From Eudromia elegans (taxonomy: Eukaryota; Chordata; Aves; Tinamiformes; Tinamidae), in contig PTEX01000024.1 of NCBI GenBank assembly GCA_003342815.1, positions 4,167,517 to 4,231,516 on the forward strand: a stretch of 64,000 nt of DNA. The letters are read 5' to 3'. Position 1 is the first letter of the stretch, and each line of letters opens with the position of its first letter. The position numbers were made by a program, and so were the translations under genes. This document shows, in pieces, positions 1 through 53,461 of the stretch. The notes under the pieces are model-generated. The model was not told where the DNA came from, did not search any database, and saw nothing but the letters and a program-made list of their open reading frames with translations.

Positions 1-2829
1 TTTCATGATATTCTCATGCATTGTAAGCTATCTTAGTCCGGCTTCTTTCTAAAGAGTTCTCAGGATTCTTTAAATTCCTCAACAGCTTGTCTAAAACTGC
101 AAAAGGGACAAGCACCAGGAGAGCAACTGCTTCAGGAAACAACTGTATACCATAACTGGGAGAAGAGACAAGACAGTTTGAAGATGTTTGGTGCTCTGCA
201 TGAGCCCTGGAAGGGTGATTGCAGCGTGTTTTCTGTGGTAGAGTGGTTTTGCTAAGGATAAAGAACTTCTGGATGAAAAGCTGAGGGCATTTACTACCGA
301 ATGACTTAACAACATACTTCCTGTTAGTGGTTAAGTTAAATATAGTATGTTTTCTCCCATGGTAGTACACAGAACATTCTTTTTTTCCTTTCCATTTTTT
401 CCCAGTGCAGTTAGGACAATGATTTGAACCTTGCTGATTTCCTTCTGGACTACAAAATGTCAAGAATAGAACATTTCTAGAGGACTAAAATGTGAATAGC
501 TGCTTTGGTGACCAGTTGACTTTACCTTTTTAGAATTAGTTTAAAGCAGAAGCTTATGCCTTCCCTAGCAGATGGAGATTCTGTCACTGAACTTCTGTCA
601 CAGCCAAAACACCCTTTCTTTCACATGTGTTCTCCAGGTATGGGTCTCCGTAAGGTTGCAGTTTTAGTTTTTACATTTAGAGAGTGAGGGGGAAGGCATA
701 AGTTATTCTATTGCTTGAACCAGCCAGTCATCTTCACAGACTCTTATTCTTAAAATTCAGGTAATAATCTCTCTTTGAGGGAGATACGAAAGATATCGTG
801 CCTGTCAGGCCATGCTCTCTTTGCTTTAATCTAGTGGTCTGAGGTTTGTTGTTGGTTTGTTGGTGCTTTTTTTTTTTTTTTCTTTATCAGATGCTTATTT
901 GTAGTTTTGTACTTTCTGTCACTGTTAGCTATTGTGGTTATGTGACCAAATATGACAGATTACGTGAGAAACCACAAGGACAAATGTTCCTGTCTACACA
1001 GTGTGGCCTTCTGTAGTAACATGGTTTTAATAGTTTGAAGAGATTTATGCAAAAATGTATACTTTTAAAATAGTTTTTCTTCAGAGATGAAGCTAAATTA
1101 AGAGCAGACTTGCAACAAGTACTAATTTATGCCCTCAGGCTGCACCAGGAAAAGCGCCAAAACACTAAAATGCAAACTGATTGCCAAAATGATGTCAAGT
1201 TTGTTTGTTGGTTTAAGGAGGGTGGCTTTCCTACTGAAATTTTCTTAAGTGGGATAATTTCATTATCTCATCTTACCCCTTTATTTAAAACTGCTTGTAG
1301 ACTTTATATGTTCGTATGTCTTTGTTTCATACATGGGCTATTTGCTTTTGCTTGCTAGAAATAATGACTCTTGGTTTACAGTAATGTAATTAAACACTGC
1401 TCTATAAAGTCATGTAGCAACGTCTTGTATAATTCAAACAATGATTTTGTACTATAGCCAAACCCTTTAAATGTAGACCTGCAGAACAGTTGCAAGTTGG
1501 AGTTAAAAAAAGAGTCAATCTAGTTTTCATGCCATCTGCCAGTCATTTGTCCTATTGCCAAATGGCAACAGGAAAAGAAGGAAGTAGGAGTACTTTGGGG
1601 TAAATCTTTCATCACATGATGTAGCTGCAGCCTGATGGATTCAGATCTTGTCTCTGTTACAGTCAGATCTGCAAATACTATTGTGTAAGAGCAGTCAAAA
1701 TAGTAAATGCTGTGGGTTTTTTTCAATTTAATATGCATAGTCCATACCCTTATGTTACCTTAATGCCTAAATATCACTATAGACAGACCTGCGACACGTG
1801 TTTTCATTCACCTTGCTTTGGTTTGTTTGTTATGTTCTCCCTGCTTTTCTTTCAACTTAGAGCCGAGTACAATGCAAGTCTGACTGAACAACACTCGGCT
1901 AAAGCAGTATGACTAGTCTCCTGGCAAGTTCAGAGATGTTTGGTACAACAAAACTCTAGCACATTTGAAAACTATGCTGAACAAATAGTACTACAAACTT
2001 TGGATTAGAACCTCTCAGATTCATTCACAGGAACGTCAGGCAATTGGAAAGTGTTTTGTTTCCTCTGGAATGAAAGACCTTTCTGCTGCAGTTATGGGTA
2101 CTCCTTAATACAAACAGCATGGAAAAAACGAGGCTGCCAGAAGGCCTGGCTGAAGAGAAAGCCAAAGAAAGGCAAATGTGAGTTTTGAGGATTTTTTTTT
2201 TCTAACCAGAGCAAGCAAATTGCTTGTTAAACTATACTTGTAGGGCGGTGCAGTCCAAATTAGAAACTGATGTGGCTAGAAATAACTTTATATTGCCCAT
2301 CACTGTAAACAAGTGATTAAAGTCATGATGGCTTGATTGATTTTTGAATTCCTAAGTTATGACAGCATGAACTGTGGCCACATATAAAATTAGCAGTAAA
2401 AGGAAAACTCATGTTAGAAAGCAGAGACGCATCCCAAAGAGGAGTTTAGATGTGAGCATGCAGCCAGTGTGCATGATGGAGCTGGCCTGTTTTGTAATCT
2501 CTTCACATCTGCTGCAGAGGTTCACCTCCATCCCCCCATCACTGTGAACAAGGGGCAGGCGTGGAAGCCTCGCACACCAGGGGCTGGGGGCCCTCGAGCT
2601 GGTGTGCGAGAAGGTTGGATTAACCTCGGCCCAGGTTTTGCCCACTGATTTCCCCCTGCACGGGTGTGTTTGCACCAGACAACACAGGGGAACACACGCG
2701 GGCCCAGCAAGGGCTGACATTTTAGCACTGCCTCTCCACCTGCACAGCCACGGGCATCACCTGCTGACAGTGCTGGCCCAAAGAAACTGACGCAGCCTGA
2801 GAGGAGCAGACGAGACCTCGGCTTCCCTC
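1..2829. other. Upstream intergenic or 5' flanking sequence, no gene recognised
   Basis: The sequence is AT-rich for the first 2.4 kb and becomes GC-richer from about 2450 toward the CpG island. Open frames here, including one of 149 codons on the minus strand at 14-463, show no domain or family resemblance that I recognise and are not bounded by convincing splice sites. There is a T-run at about 868-881. Distal regulatory sequence for the downstream gene, or the end of a neighbouring transcript, cannot be excluded. Confidence 0.6.
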
Positions 2830-2988
2830 CTCCACCACGTGCGGTGCTCGGCGCGCACAAACCCCCAAGCCGCCGGTGCTTCGCACTTGACCCTTCCGCC
2901 ATTTCCTCAGCGACCCCGCGACCCTCCCGCTGCCCGCCCGCACCCGGCCCTGGTCACGACGCGCCCGTTGCCTTCGCTCGCGCTGACG

Positions 2989-2998
2989 GCGCATGCGC
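2989..2998 (+). promoter_or_regulatory. NRF-1 consensus site
   Basis: GCGCATGCGC is a perfect palindromic match to the core NRF-1 recognition sequence, inside the CpG island about 190 bp upstream of the start codon. NRF-1 sites of this form are typical of TATA-less CpG-island core promoters. Function is inferred from the motif and its position only. Confidence 0.6.
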
Positions 2999-3132
2999 GA
3001 CGCGTGCGCGTTGCCGGGGCCGGCGGGGCGCGTGCGTAGAAGCGGCCGCGTTGGAGGGCGCGGCGGGGCCGCGGCCGCTGCGCGGGGTGGGGACGGGCAC
3101 CGGCACCGGGAGTCGCCTGCGGTGCCGGCCGC

Positions 3133-3144
3133 ATGGGGCCCTGA
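3133..3144 (+). promoter_or_regulatory. Minimal upstream ORF in the 5' leader (Met-Gly-Pro-stop)
   Basis: ATG GGG CCC TGA lies 41 nt ahead of the main start codon. It has G at +4 but C at -3, so its Kozak context is weaker than that of the main ATG. If transcription begins upstream of it, a three-codon uORF would be scanned first and reinitiation would be needed for some ribosomes. Whether it is in the mRNA depends on the unknown transcription start. Confidence 0.45.
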
Positions 3145-3185
3145 GGAGCGCGCGGCGGAAGGAGCAGCCCTCGCGGAGCGGCACC

Positions 3186-45009
<41,824 letters not shown>

Positions 45010-46957
45010 GTACAACCTTCTTTTACCTTGTATCCTACTTCTGTTAAGTTTAAAACTCAGTAATGCCAGGCATCCATATGGTTTGTGCAATACTATGGAA
45101 TTCACAGAGTGGTTTTGTAGTAGAAAGCTGTCTTACAAGACACACATTTTATAAGCATAGCCATTTATTACAAGAATTACCTCTCCCTGTTTTTGTGGCC
45201 TGTTCTTGAACACTCAGAAAATTCTCAAAAAGAACTTTGCGAGAGTACATGTCAAACCTGAACTTTGCAGGCAGATATGCATTTGTTTCAAGCCAAATTC
45301 TAATAAAAATCTGAATTTTAATCCTAAACTATGCCCGTCTATATTAAAATAACTAGCTGCAGGAATTTCAGGTTGTCAGGTTCTTTTAAATATTCTGCAC
45401 ATACAAGGTGTAATGTGCAATGAAAATGTGAAATCATTGGAAGTTGCCTGAGATTTTGATTTAGTAGAGTGATACAACAGTATACTTAGATCACTACAGT
45501 CTTCTAAAGTTTAGGCTTGGATATGTGGATGCATATTCTTGAAACTCTCAGAATATCTAAGGAAAATGTCAAATATTCTTCTAATTTATGATGGAGTACC
45601 ATGTGGAGTTCAGTCTTCTGGCTGTTTTAAAGAATGGTACAGTGAAAATACAGTCTTATGATGGAGTTTTCTGTAAAGTCCAAGTGGGATTGATCAATAT
45701 GCGATGTAAATAGCTTTTTTGCCAGTGTTTTTAAATTAAAAATAAATCCTTAATTTTTCAAACACTTAATTTTGCCAATACGAGTTAGCATTGAGTGATA
45801 TCTTAAATCCAGAATGCAGTTGACTAACTTATGAACATTATGATTCTGAAACTTGCATACCATCCTCAACTCTGTGGTTTTCAGATGACATTAGAGTACT
45901 TCTGAAGCTGCATACAACCTCTTGAAAACTTATTATTAAGCATGAATAGTAATGAAGCTCTGAGCCGTATTTAATATGTGAGCCATTTACCAGTAATTTG
46001 TTTCAGGCATTGGGAAGTAGCAAGTACTGTTGAGGTATGGTTCAATAATAACTTATTCAAGAGCTAATGAGGCAGCCCAACAAATTATAGTCCAAAAAGC
46101 AGCAGGTACTGAAAGAATGAGTTCCTGATCTAGCCACAGATCTTTCCTCCATCTGTCAGGCAGTTAGAGTATGGCATGTTTTAGGGATGTGCACTTCTTG
46201 AAGGTGAATAGAGTCAGATGAATCAAGTTTTCATAGGACAAATCTAAATAAGCAAACTCCGTTAAGTTTTTAAAAGAATTAATGTGTGTTCTGAAATGTC
46301 TGTTAACATTTTTTCCATGTTGTTTTAACTCCTTGCTTTCAAGAACTAATGTTTCATCTTGAAGGTATTTTCCAACCACAATGATTCAATGCTTCTATAT
46401 GATGCTTTGTATTTTAACTGTAGGGAATCTTTTCTTAAGTGAAAATGCTAGAATGTTTTTGCAGTCTTAGAGCTGACATGAGGGGATTGTATTACTTCAA
46501 GTGCAATTTATTGTACATAGAAACTTCTGGTATCCTGGATTTCTTCTGTATTTCAGGAATAAGAACAACATTTTAAACTAAATAAGCAAGTATGCAATAC
46601 TAAAGTGTATACAAGCTCAGCCAGGTGGTTTAGAGTATCATAACTTTCCTGAATAATGCTTCGAGTTTTTACTTGAGTCATTTTCAAATGACTATGTGTT
46701 TTTCCTGTGCGCATTTGAAACCTCTTAGAAAAGTTGTCATCTTGTTAGGACAGCTGTGGTTTCTTTCAATAGATAGCATATTGAGTTCTTGTACTCGGAG
46801 TTCTTGCTATTTTAAGTAGTCACTGAATACTATTAGTATTTGGATTGTAGAATGTTTCCCATTTTTATCTCTAAATGTTTTTATGATTATGTTTTGTTTT
46901 TTCCCATAGAAGTTTGATAGATTTGGGGGGCTCAGCAGTAGAAGTAAGGGCTCGATG

Positions 46958-47018
46958 GCCTTGCAATCAAGTTGCAATTACGCCTAGCTTGTCACTGGCT
47001 TAGGTGTAACGGCAAGGC
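46958..47018. repeat. Nested two-stem inverted repeat
   Basis: Outer arms GCCTTGC (46958-46964) and GCAAGGC (47012-47018) are perfect. Inner arms TTACGCCTA (46978-46986) and TAGGTGTAA (47001-47009) pair with one G-U wobble over a 14-nt loop. A 13-nt bulge on the 5' side and 2 nt on the 3' side separate the stems. Confidence 0.65.
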
Positions 47019-50000
47019 AAGGAAATCTTTAAAAGGAGCCTCCAGCAGCAGATAAAATTTAAAATGGAATAAGTACCTACCTAATGAAAATGACAGCCTT
47101 CTGCCTCGAGCTGAATTCTCTCATCAGCAATCGAAGGAATGGACCTGAATTCCTCAAAAAGCTTCTTTGTTAAAAATATTGCAAAAACCTCTCTTGAAAT
47201 GTTGACATAGCTGTCAGTTTCATATGAGAGGGAATTCTTGCGCTCCAATTTGCACAGTTATAAAACTATAAACAACAGAAGTTTTCTTACTAGCTTCATT
47301 TTGTGGTAGCTTTGCAGATGTTTTTCCTGTCCTTCCTGAGGCTATTCTCACTTAATAGTTGTAGAAAATAATATGCTATAACACAGCAGGGGAAGACTGT
47401 TAAAAATACAAAGATTACAGTGTTAGTGCTTATTTGAATTTCTTTAAAATTGAAGTTAGGAGCAGCGAATTTGTTGAATATGCTGAAAAACTCATACACA
47501 ACTATTGCCAAATGGGTGAGGGAGATGTATACCAAAATGGGATGCAGTATATTGTTGAAAAAATTCTAAAGAAAATACAGTGCACTTTCCGAAGTGTGAT
47601 ATTGTTATAATGTTCATTGCTGCAAAAGAAAATGCACATATGCTTTATTTTCATACACTTGCACAAATAAAATAAATAATCACATGGTCAGTTTTCATGA
47701 GGGCTAGCTAGTATTTTAGAAAATGCTATTGTATATTAAACAGCATATGAATATCCTATTTAGTTTAATATTGCCTCTTTTTTCTTTTGTTTCTTAATTA
47801 AAGTTTTAAGGAAAGCTTTGGAGGCCAGTAGAAGTTACAGGAGTCTTATAGTAACTTGCTAGCAGTACAGCCTGAAGTAACACATCCAACATGAAATTTT
47901 CCTCTGCAACTTCTATCTAAAAATGGGTACGTTAAAAGTCTTCCCAACTCTCTCTCTGTAACTTTAACCGTATCTACAGAGAGCACAACAGTCACCAAAC
48001 CACTGATTTCAAGCATAACCTAGGACCGATAAAATCTCTTTTCATTCAGTTCTGTTTCTTAATATGGTCTCCTAATGGGTTCTATGAGAAGGATAGATAA
48101 TGACAGATAGACATACATTTTATTGCCTCAAGTGAGCACAGTCAACGTGTAAAACAAATATATGCATGAGGACGAAAACTGACAGTCACTGAGAACTTAT
48201 TGCGATAGCTTGATGAATATTATCGTCTATGATTTGTAATGCAAGTCTAGTAACTGAAGCAAAGCAGATGATAACATGCACATTTATTAAATTTTTTATT
48301 TCCAATAAGAGCAATCATAAATTTGATTAAATTAATTCTACTCATATTCTTGGACAATGAGAATGACAACTTCATTTTTCTCGGCATAGTTTTATTTTAA
48401 GATACTTCAAAAACGTTTTAATGTTGTTGTCACCGACTTACCTGCTGCATAATTGTCTGGGTGACACCACCTTCCATGGAAGGCAGTCAAAGCTGCAAGA
48501 AAATGGTACCTTTGGAAAATAGGCTTCATATGAGTTAAAATAAGTGCCATAAAAGTTCACCTCCAAAGCACGCTTTTCATTAATTAACAAGTTATTTTTT
48601 GCATGTGTCAATTAACTACATAAAGATAAGAATCATTAATCATTCAGCACCCAAAATTGAGAGGAAAGTTCTCTTGTAAAATAATTTTATCTAAATATAG
48701 TTAGATCCCAAATTCTTTCAAAGTGTAAGAGTAAGGTTAAATCTTCACTCATTGTTTAACTGTCAGATGTTTAAAATAAATGCTTAGCTAAAGTGTCCAG
48801 TGTCTTCAGTTAGGTTCAAATCAGAACTGATCAAACTACAGTTTGCTCTGAGATCAATTACTGAACACACTTATGGAAACGTCTGTTCTGTAGGGAGCAT
48901 CAGAAGCATCTTAGGGTGTTAGGCCCTTTCAGGCTTTACAGGATTTTGAGATCTCAAGGTCTGAATTAATTTAACTGACTTCTAATGATCGCTGTCTCAG
49001 TACAGTCTTGAAGGGTTTTTCCCGTTTCTTCAAGAGAGGAATAGCTGAATAGCTTTTTAGGGCCTTTGTCGAGTGAACTGTAAGGCTTCAGACTGCCCAT
49101 GGAAATCCTTAGATGTGTGTTTTGAACTTGAAATCCTGCTCCCAGACACAGAGGAGGAAGTGATGACTCGAGTCTCTCAGGCAGTTTGAGGAAATAAATG
49201 CAAATCAGGTGCAATTAGAAATTAATGGGTGGCTGTAGGTTATTAACAAGTTGGGTAATGTTAAGATGTGGTGCCATGAGGAATACATCTTTCCCATGTA
49301 GGGAAGAATAGCTTTTTTAAACTTTTAGCTGCTTTCTGTGAACTCCTAAACATTTTTGTAATTTCAAATAATCCCCTTTTGCTTTGGGGAGTATAAGAAG
49401 GAAGTGACATAAACTGAATTGTTAGCTGAATTATGTAATATTAACCCTGCAATATTTCTTAAGAATTGAAGTTAGGTGATCCAAGTGATCCAAGAAATGC
49501 ATCTTGTTGTTATGAGGAGCTTATTATAGGATCTTCAAGTCATTAATTTCTGCTAATATGCAATAAAATAATGAAATACTCAGTCACTTGAGAAAACCTT
49601 ATGATGGGTTTAAATTATCCAATTTAAATTATATATGATATACAGTCTTGGAATTATTGAATTTAAAAAATGGTTCTACTTTTTATTAAATGTAATTTTA
49701 CTTGTTAGGGGAGATAGTTTAATCAAATAGATGAGTAATTTATGCTCATTATCTTAATCTAGTCTGGTTATACTTTCCTGGAAACTTAGTCTACTGCTTC
49801 AGTAAAAATAAAATATAAAATATACTCTCCTCTTTTCTTGGACAGTTTCTGTTTCTTTAGAGTGTCATCAAAAGGTAAAGCGTAGCATTAGCTTTTTTTG
49901 ACAAGAATCAACTTAATTAGAAATCTTTCAAAGCATTTAAGCAAATAATATATATGAAACACTGCTCTAGATAAAAAACGATTTTTTTTTTATCCTTTAA

Positions 50001-50814
50001 CTGATGTCCGAAATTACTACAGACTACATGTTTACTGCAGGGAAAAGAGCAGCACTGTCATCAGTAATAGGATGTCTGTAGTACTTAGTGCAATAATAGT
50101 CTCAAAATCTGCTTATGTTGATGTTCAATTGTGTGAATATGAAATACATCTGGTGTCTCATGTGGAGTAAAAGTTAAAAACAAACAAACAAAAAAGTTAC
50201 AGCTGTGTAAATTAGAAGAACTGTCATATGCTTGAGGTCTTCTGTATCTTTCTGCTGCGATGTGACAATACTCAATATATCTGGCCTGCAGCTATCAAAA
50301 TCAGTGACTTTTCACTGCTATTTTGATAGTCTAATTGCAAAACTCCACAAAGCAAGTTAATGCCTTTTCCCTAAAGGATCATATTAATTTCTAGCTCTTG
50401 TAATTTAGGTTGTGTATTTTACCAGTCAAGAATGATAGTGCTACTCTGAAGAAATTAATTATGTGTACTGTAGATCAGTAAAGGTAGTAATTAGTACATA
50501 ATAGTCTGTAACTATTGGGATTGCTCCAGTACAGAATTCATTATCCATACGGCTTAGCTCAAGGGAGAATCTCTCGATCGGTCAGAGTTCTGTTGCTTCT
50601 TTAAGTGACAGCTTTAAAATAATTCAGCTGCCATTTTTTAATTTGTGTTTTCAAGGTTAGGTTGAAATCATGTTTTAATAGCTGAGCTATTATTCACATT
50701 ATAGGTTCTGAGTGATTGAGTTAAAATTACCAACTTGGAGGTAAACTATCCAACATACACGTGTGTACGTATGTGTTGTATCTGTGGTGGAGATTCCAAA
50801 ATCTGTTTACAGAT

Positions 50815-51378
50815 CATAGAATCACAGAATTGTTAAGCTTGGAAGGGACCTGTAGAGGTCATCTAGTCCAACCCCCCTGCACACGCAGGGTCCCCTAGAG
50901 CATGTGGCACAGGGTGGTGTCCAGGCGGGTTTGGAAGATCTCCAGAGAAGGAGACTCCACCNCCTCNNTGGGCAGCCTGTTCCAGGGCTCTGTCACCCTC
51001 ACTGTTAAGAAATTCCTGTGGAACTTTTGGTGCTTCAATTTTTGGCCATTTCCTCTAGTTCTATTGCGGACCACCACTGAAATGAGGTCGGTCCCAAACT
51101 GCTCACTCTCTCCCTTGAGGTACTTATACACACTGATCAGGTCCCCTCTCAGCCTTCTCTTCTCCAGGCTGAAGAGGCCCAGCTCTCTCAGCCTTTGCTC
51201 ATAGGACAGATGTTCCAGACCCCTAATCATCTTTGTGGCCCTGCGCTGGACTCTCTCTAGCAGCTCCACGTCCCTCCTGCACTGGGGAGCCCAGAACTGC
51301 ACACAGTACTCGAGGTGCGGCCTCCCCCTGAGTAGAGGGGGACGATCACCTCCCTCAACCTGCTGGAGCCACTCTGCT
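50815..51378 (-). mobile_element. CR1 LINE, 5'-truncated 3' fragment, minus strand
   Basis: On the minus strand this reads as the C-terminal part of the CR1 reverse transcriptase ORF (about 135 codons, 50895-51302) with [20 protein letters not shown] and the later RTRGNGQKL and WNRLP motifs, followed by the CR1 3' UTR (GGACTAGATGACCTCTACAG) and the short ATTCTATGAT-type tail at the low-coordinate end. The truncated 5' end is at about 51378. Three ambiguous bases (50962, 50967, 50968) lie in the WNRLP region. It is a dead copy: the ORF is a fragment and most of the element is missing. Confidence 0.93.
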
Positions 51379-53442
51379 TAATGCATAGAAATTTCCAGTT
51401 GTTTCTGGAGTCTTCAACTAAATTCATAGGTACAGAAGTGAAAAATGCAGTGCCAAAACACATGGCATTTTCATGGCTAGGAAATGGAGAAACATTTTTC
51501 TAGCAGGTTTTTTTTTCCACTTCTAATAATACTAATTAAATGTAGTTCTGTAATACTACCACTCATCTCTTGCGTAGGAAACATGAAGTAATAGTAATAT
51601 ATTCTTTACAGTACTTTATTGCAGAGTTATGATGAATATAAAGGTTGCGTAAAGAATTGTATTAAAAATACTAAGTACTACTAAAATATAGTTTAATATG
51701 TTCATGTTTTTGGTCATTTTCAGAGGTCTAGTATTTAAGCTTGTTTTGTTGAGTGAAGATGAAGAGTGTTCAAAAAGTTCATTGAACGCAGTGTGAAAAG
51801 GTGGTTGAAGAAATTGAAAAGGGGGCATATCAGACATGGAAAAAGCTGAAGAACAGCCCAGGGAGCCAATATTGCTTCTGAGAAAGAAATAGTGTGTGAC
51901 ATGATGAAATTAAGTAGGAGGTGATGTTTAGGTAAAGCTAACTCATGAGTCCTTCAGCTACAGTGATGACTTCCACACCCTCTTAATATGTATATGAAAG
52001 TGATAAATGCTTTCCTTTTTAGACTGGAAGATTATAAGCTATTCAGGAAATTGGATTTGTGCAGGATTGTAATCAGGTAATAATGCCTATGTAAGTTTAT
52101 ATTAAAAATTGAAAACTCCCTTTGGAGTAGCAGAAGAATTGACTTAAAAAAAATAGGTGCAAGTTTTGATTATTTCTGTAAGTGGGTAGTACAGTAGATA
52201 TGTTCAGGTGTCATTCATGAACCAAAAGGATGGCCACCTTATATGGACAGCTCAGATTTATTATTGCTCTGGTGAAGTCTCAATTTATTGTTGCTCCAGC
52301 TAAGGTGCACATTACCACCCATACTAAGTATAGTATCTACCCATTTTGGGGAGATAGTGGTATTCTTATCCCTCCTTTCTGAACTGAGTCAACATACATG
52401 ATGCTCCATCAAGTCATCAACCTCTTGAAAACTTTGTGTGGGGTGTTGTAATGGAAATCTCTTCCTCCCTGGTTTTAAATCTACTGGGGATTTATATACT
52501 AGTGTTAACATGCTTTGCTTGATTGCTGTGTTTTCACTCTCTTCTTCTGGTAAAATACTGAGAAAAATCACTACTGTTTTCACAACTATTTTCGCAACTA
52601 TTTCACAAATGCTAGGAAAGCTACATTCTAACTGATCTGAATTACTAGTATTTGATTTAGAGTGTGTTAGCAGTTTTGATGAGCTCCTACGTTCTGGGAA
52701 CGGCTTTCATTCTAGGTCTAAGCATCAGTTTATTCAAAGTAGTAAATTAAAGGCCATAGTAGGTGTGCTGATATTACCATCTACCTGAGAGCTTTCATCA
52801 CTCAGCTCACACAGAGCTTTCACCTACCTCATCATGTTCTCTGGGTCCTTATGAAACTTGACTTGAAATATCCTCAAGAAAAGAGTATTATAACTTGGAC
52901 TTTATATTTTACTGTTGCTATGAGATCATGCCCAAGACAAACACCTTACCTCTTTCATTATTTGAAGTTATTATTCCTGCAGGAAAAGCCCTACAGCACA
53001 GCAATATAAAAGATGCAAGTGTCTGTAATTAATTTCTTAAGTCTCGCGAACAAATTAGATGATTCAAATCAAAAAGGCATAATGTCCTTATTATTCTTTC
53101 AGCCTTAATTAAAAAAACCTGTTTTGAACAGTTTTTCTTGATACTTTTGACATAATTATAAGTTTTGGAATATTGACGAAGACAAAGTACCCTTAAAGTT
53201 AAGCTCATGCAGAAGGGATTTGGAAGAAGTGCTCCTTTTGACTTTTAACTTCAAGTAAAATAGTTGTATTTGCTTACGTTTGACACTTGTATATCAAAGA
53301 AAAATGAGTTGTTATAATAAAAAAAATCTTAAACTCTGATAAAAAAATCACTGACCACGTCAATTTTTGCACATTTTTTATGTTTTAAAAACTTCACACT
53401 CAATTTTGTCCAAAATTCCCATAACACAGGCCAATTTGTAAG

Positions 53443-53461
53443 GAGAGAGAGAGAGAGAGAG
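53443..53461. repeat. GA microsatellite
   Basis: About nine GA units in intron 18. Confidence 0.85.

Noticed and set aside
14..463. 149-codon open frame on the minus strand
   Set aside because: The composition is not protein-like, no family resemblance was recognised, and no splice or promoter context supports it. A frame of this length can arise by chance.
2119..2183. ATG followed by 20 Lys/Glu-rich codons and a GTGAGT donor-like site
   Set aside because: No upstream or downstream exon continues it and no homology was recognised. It could be chance.
50895..51302. 135-codon minus-strand frame as a host gene
   Set aside because: It is the C-terminal fragment of a CR1 reverse transcriptase.
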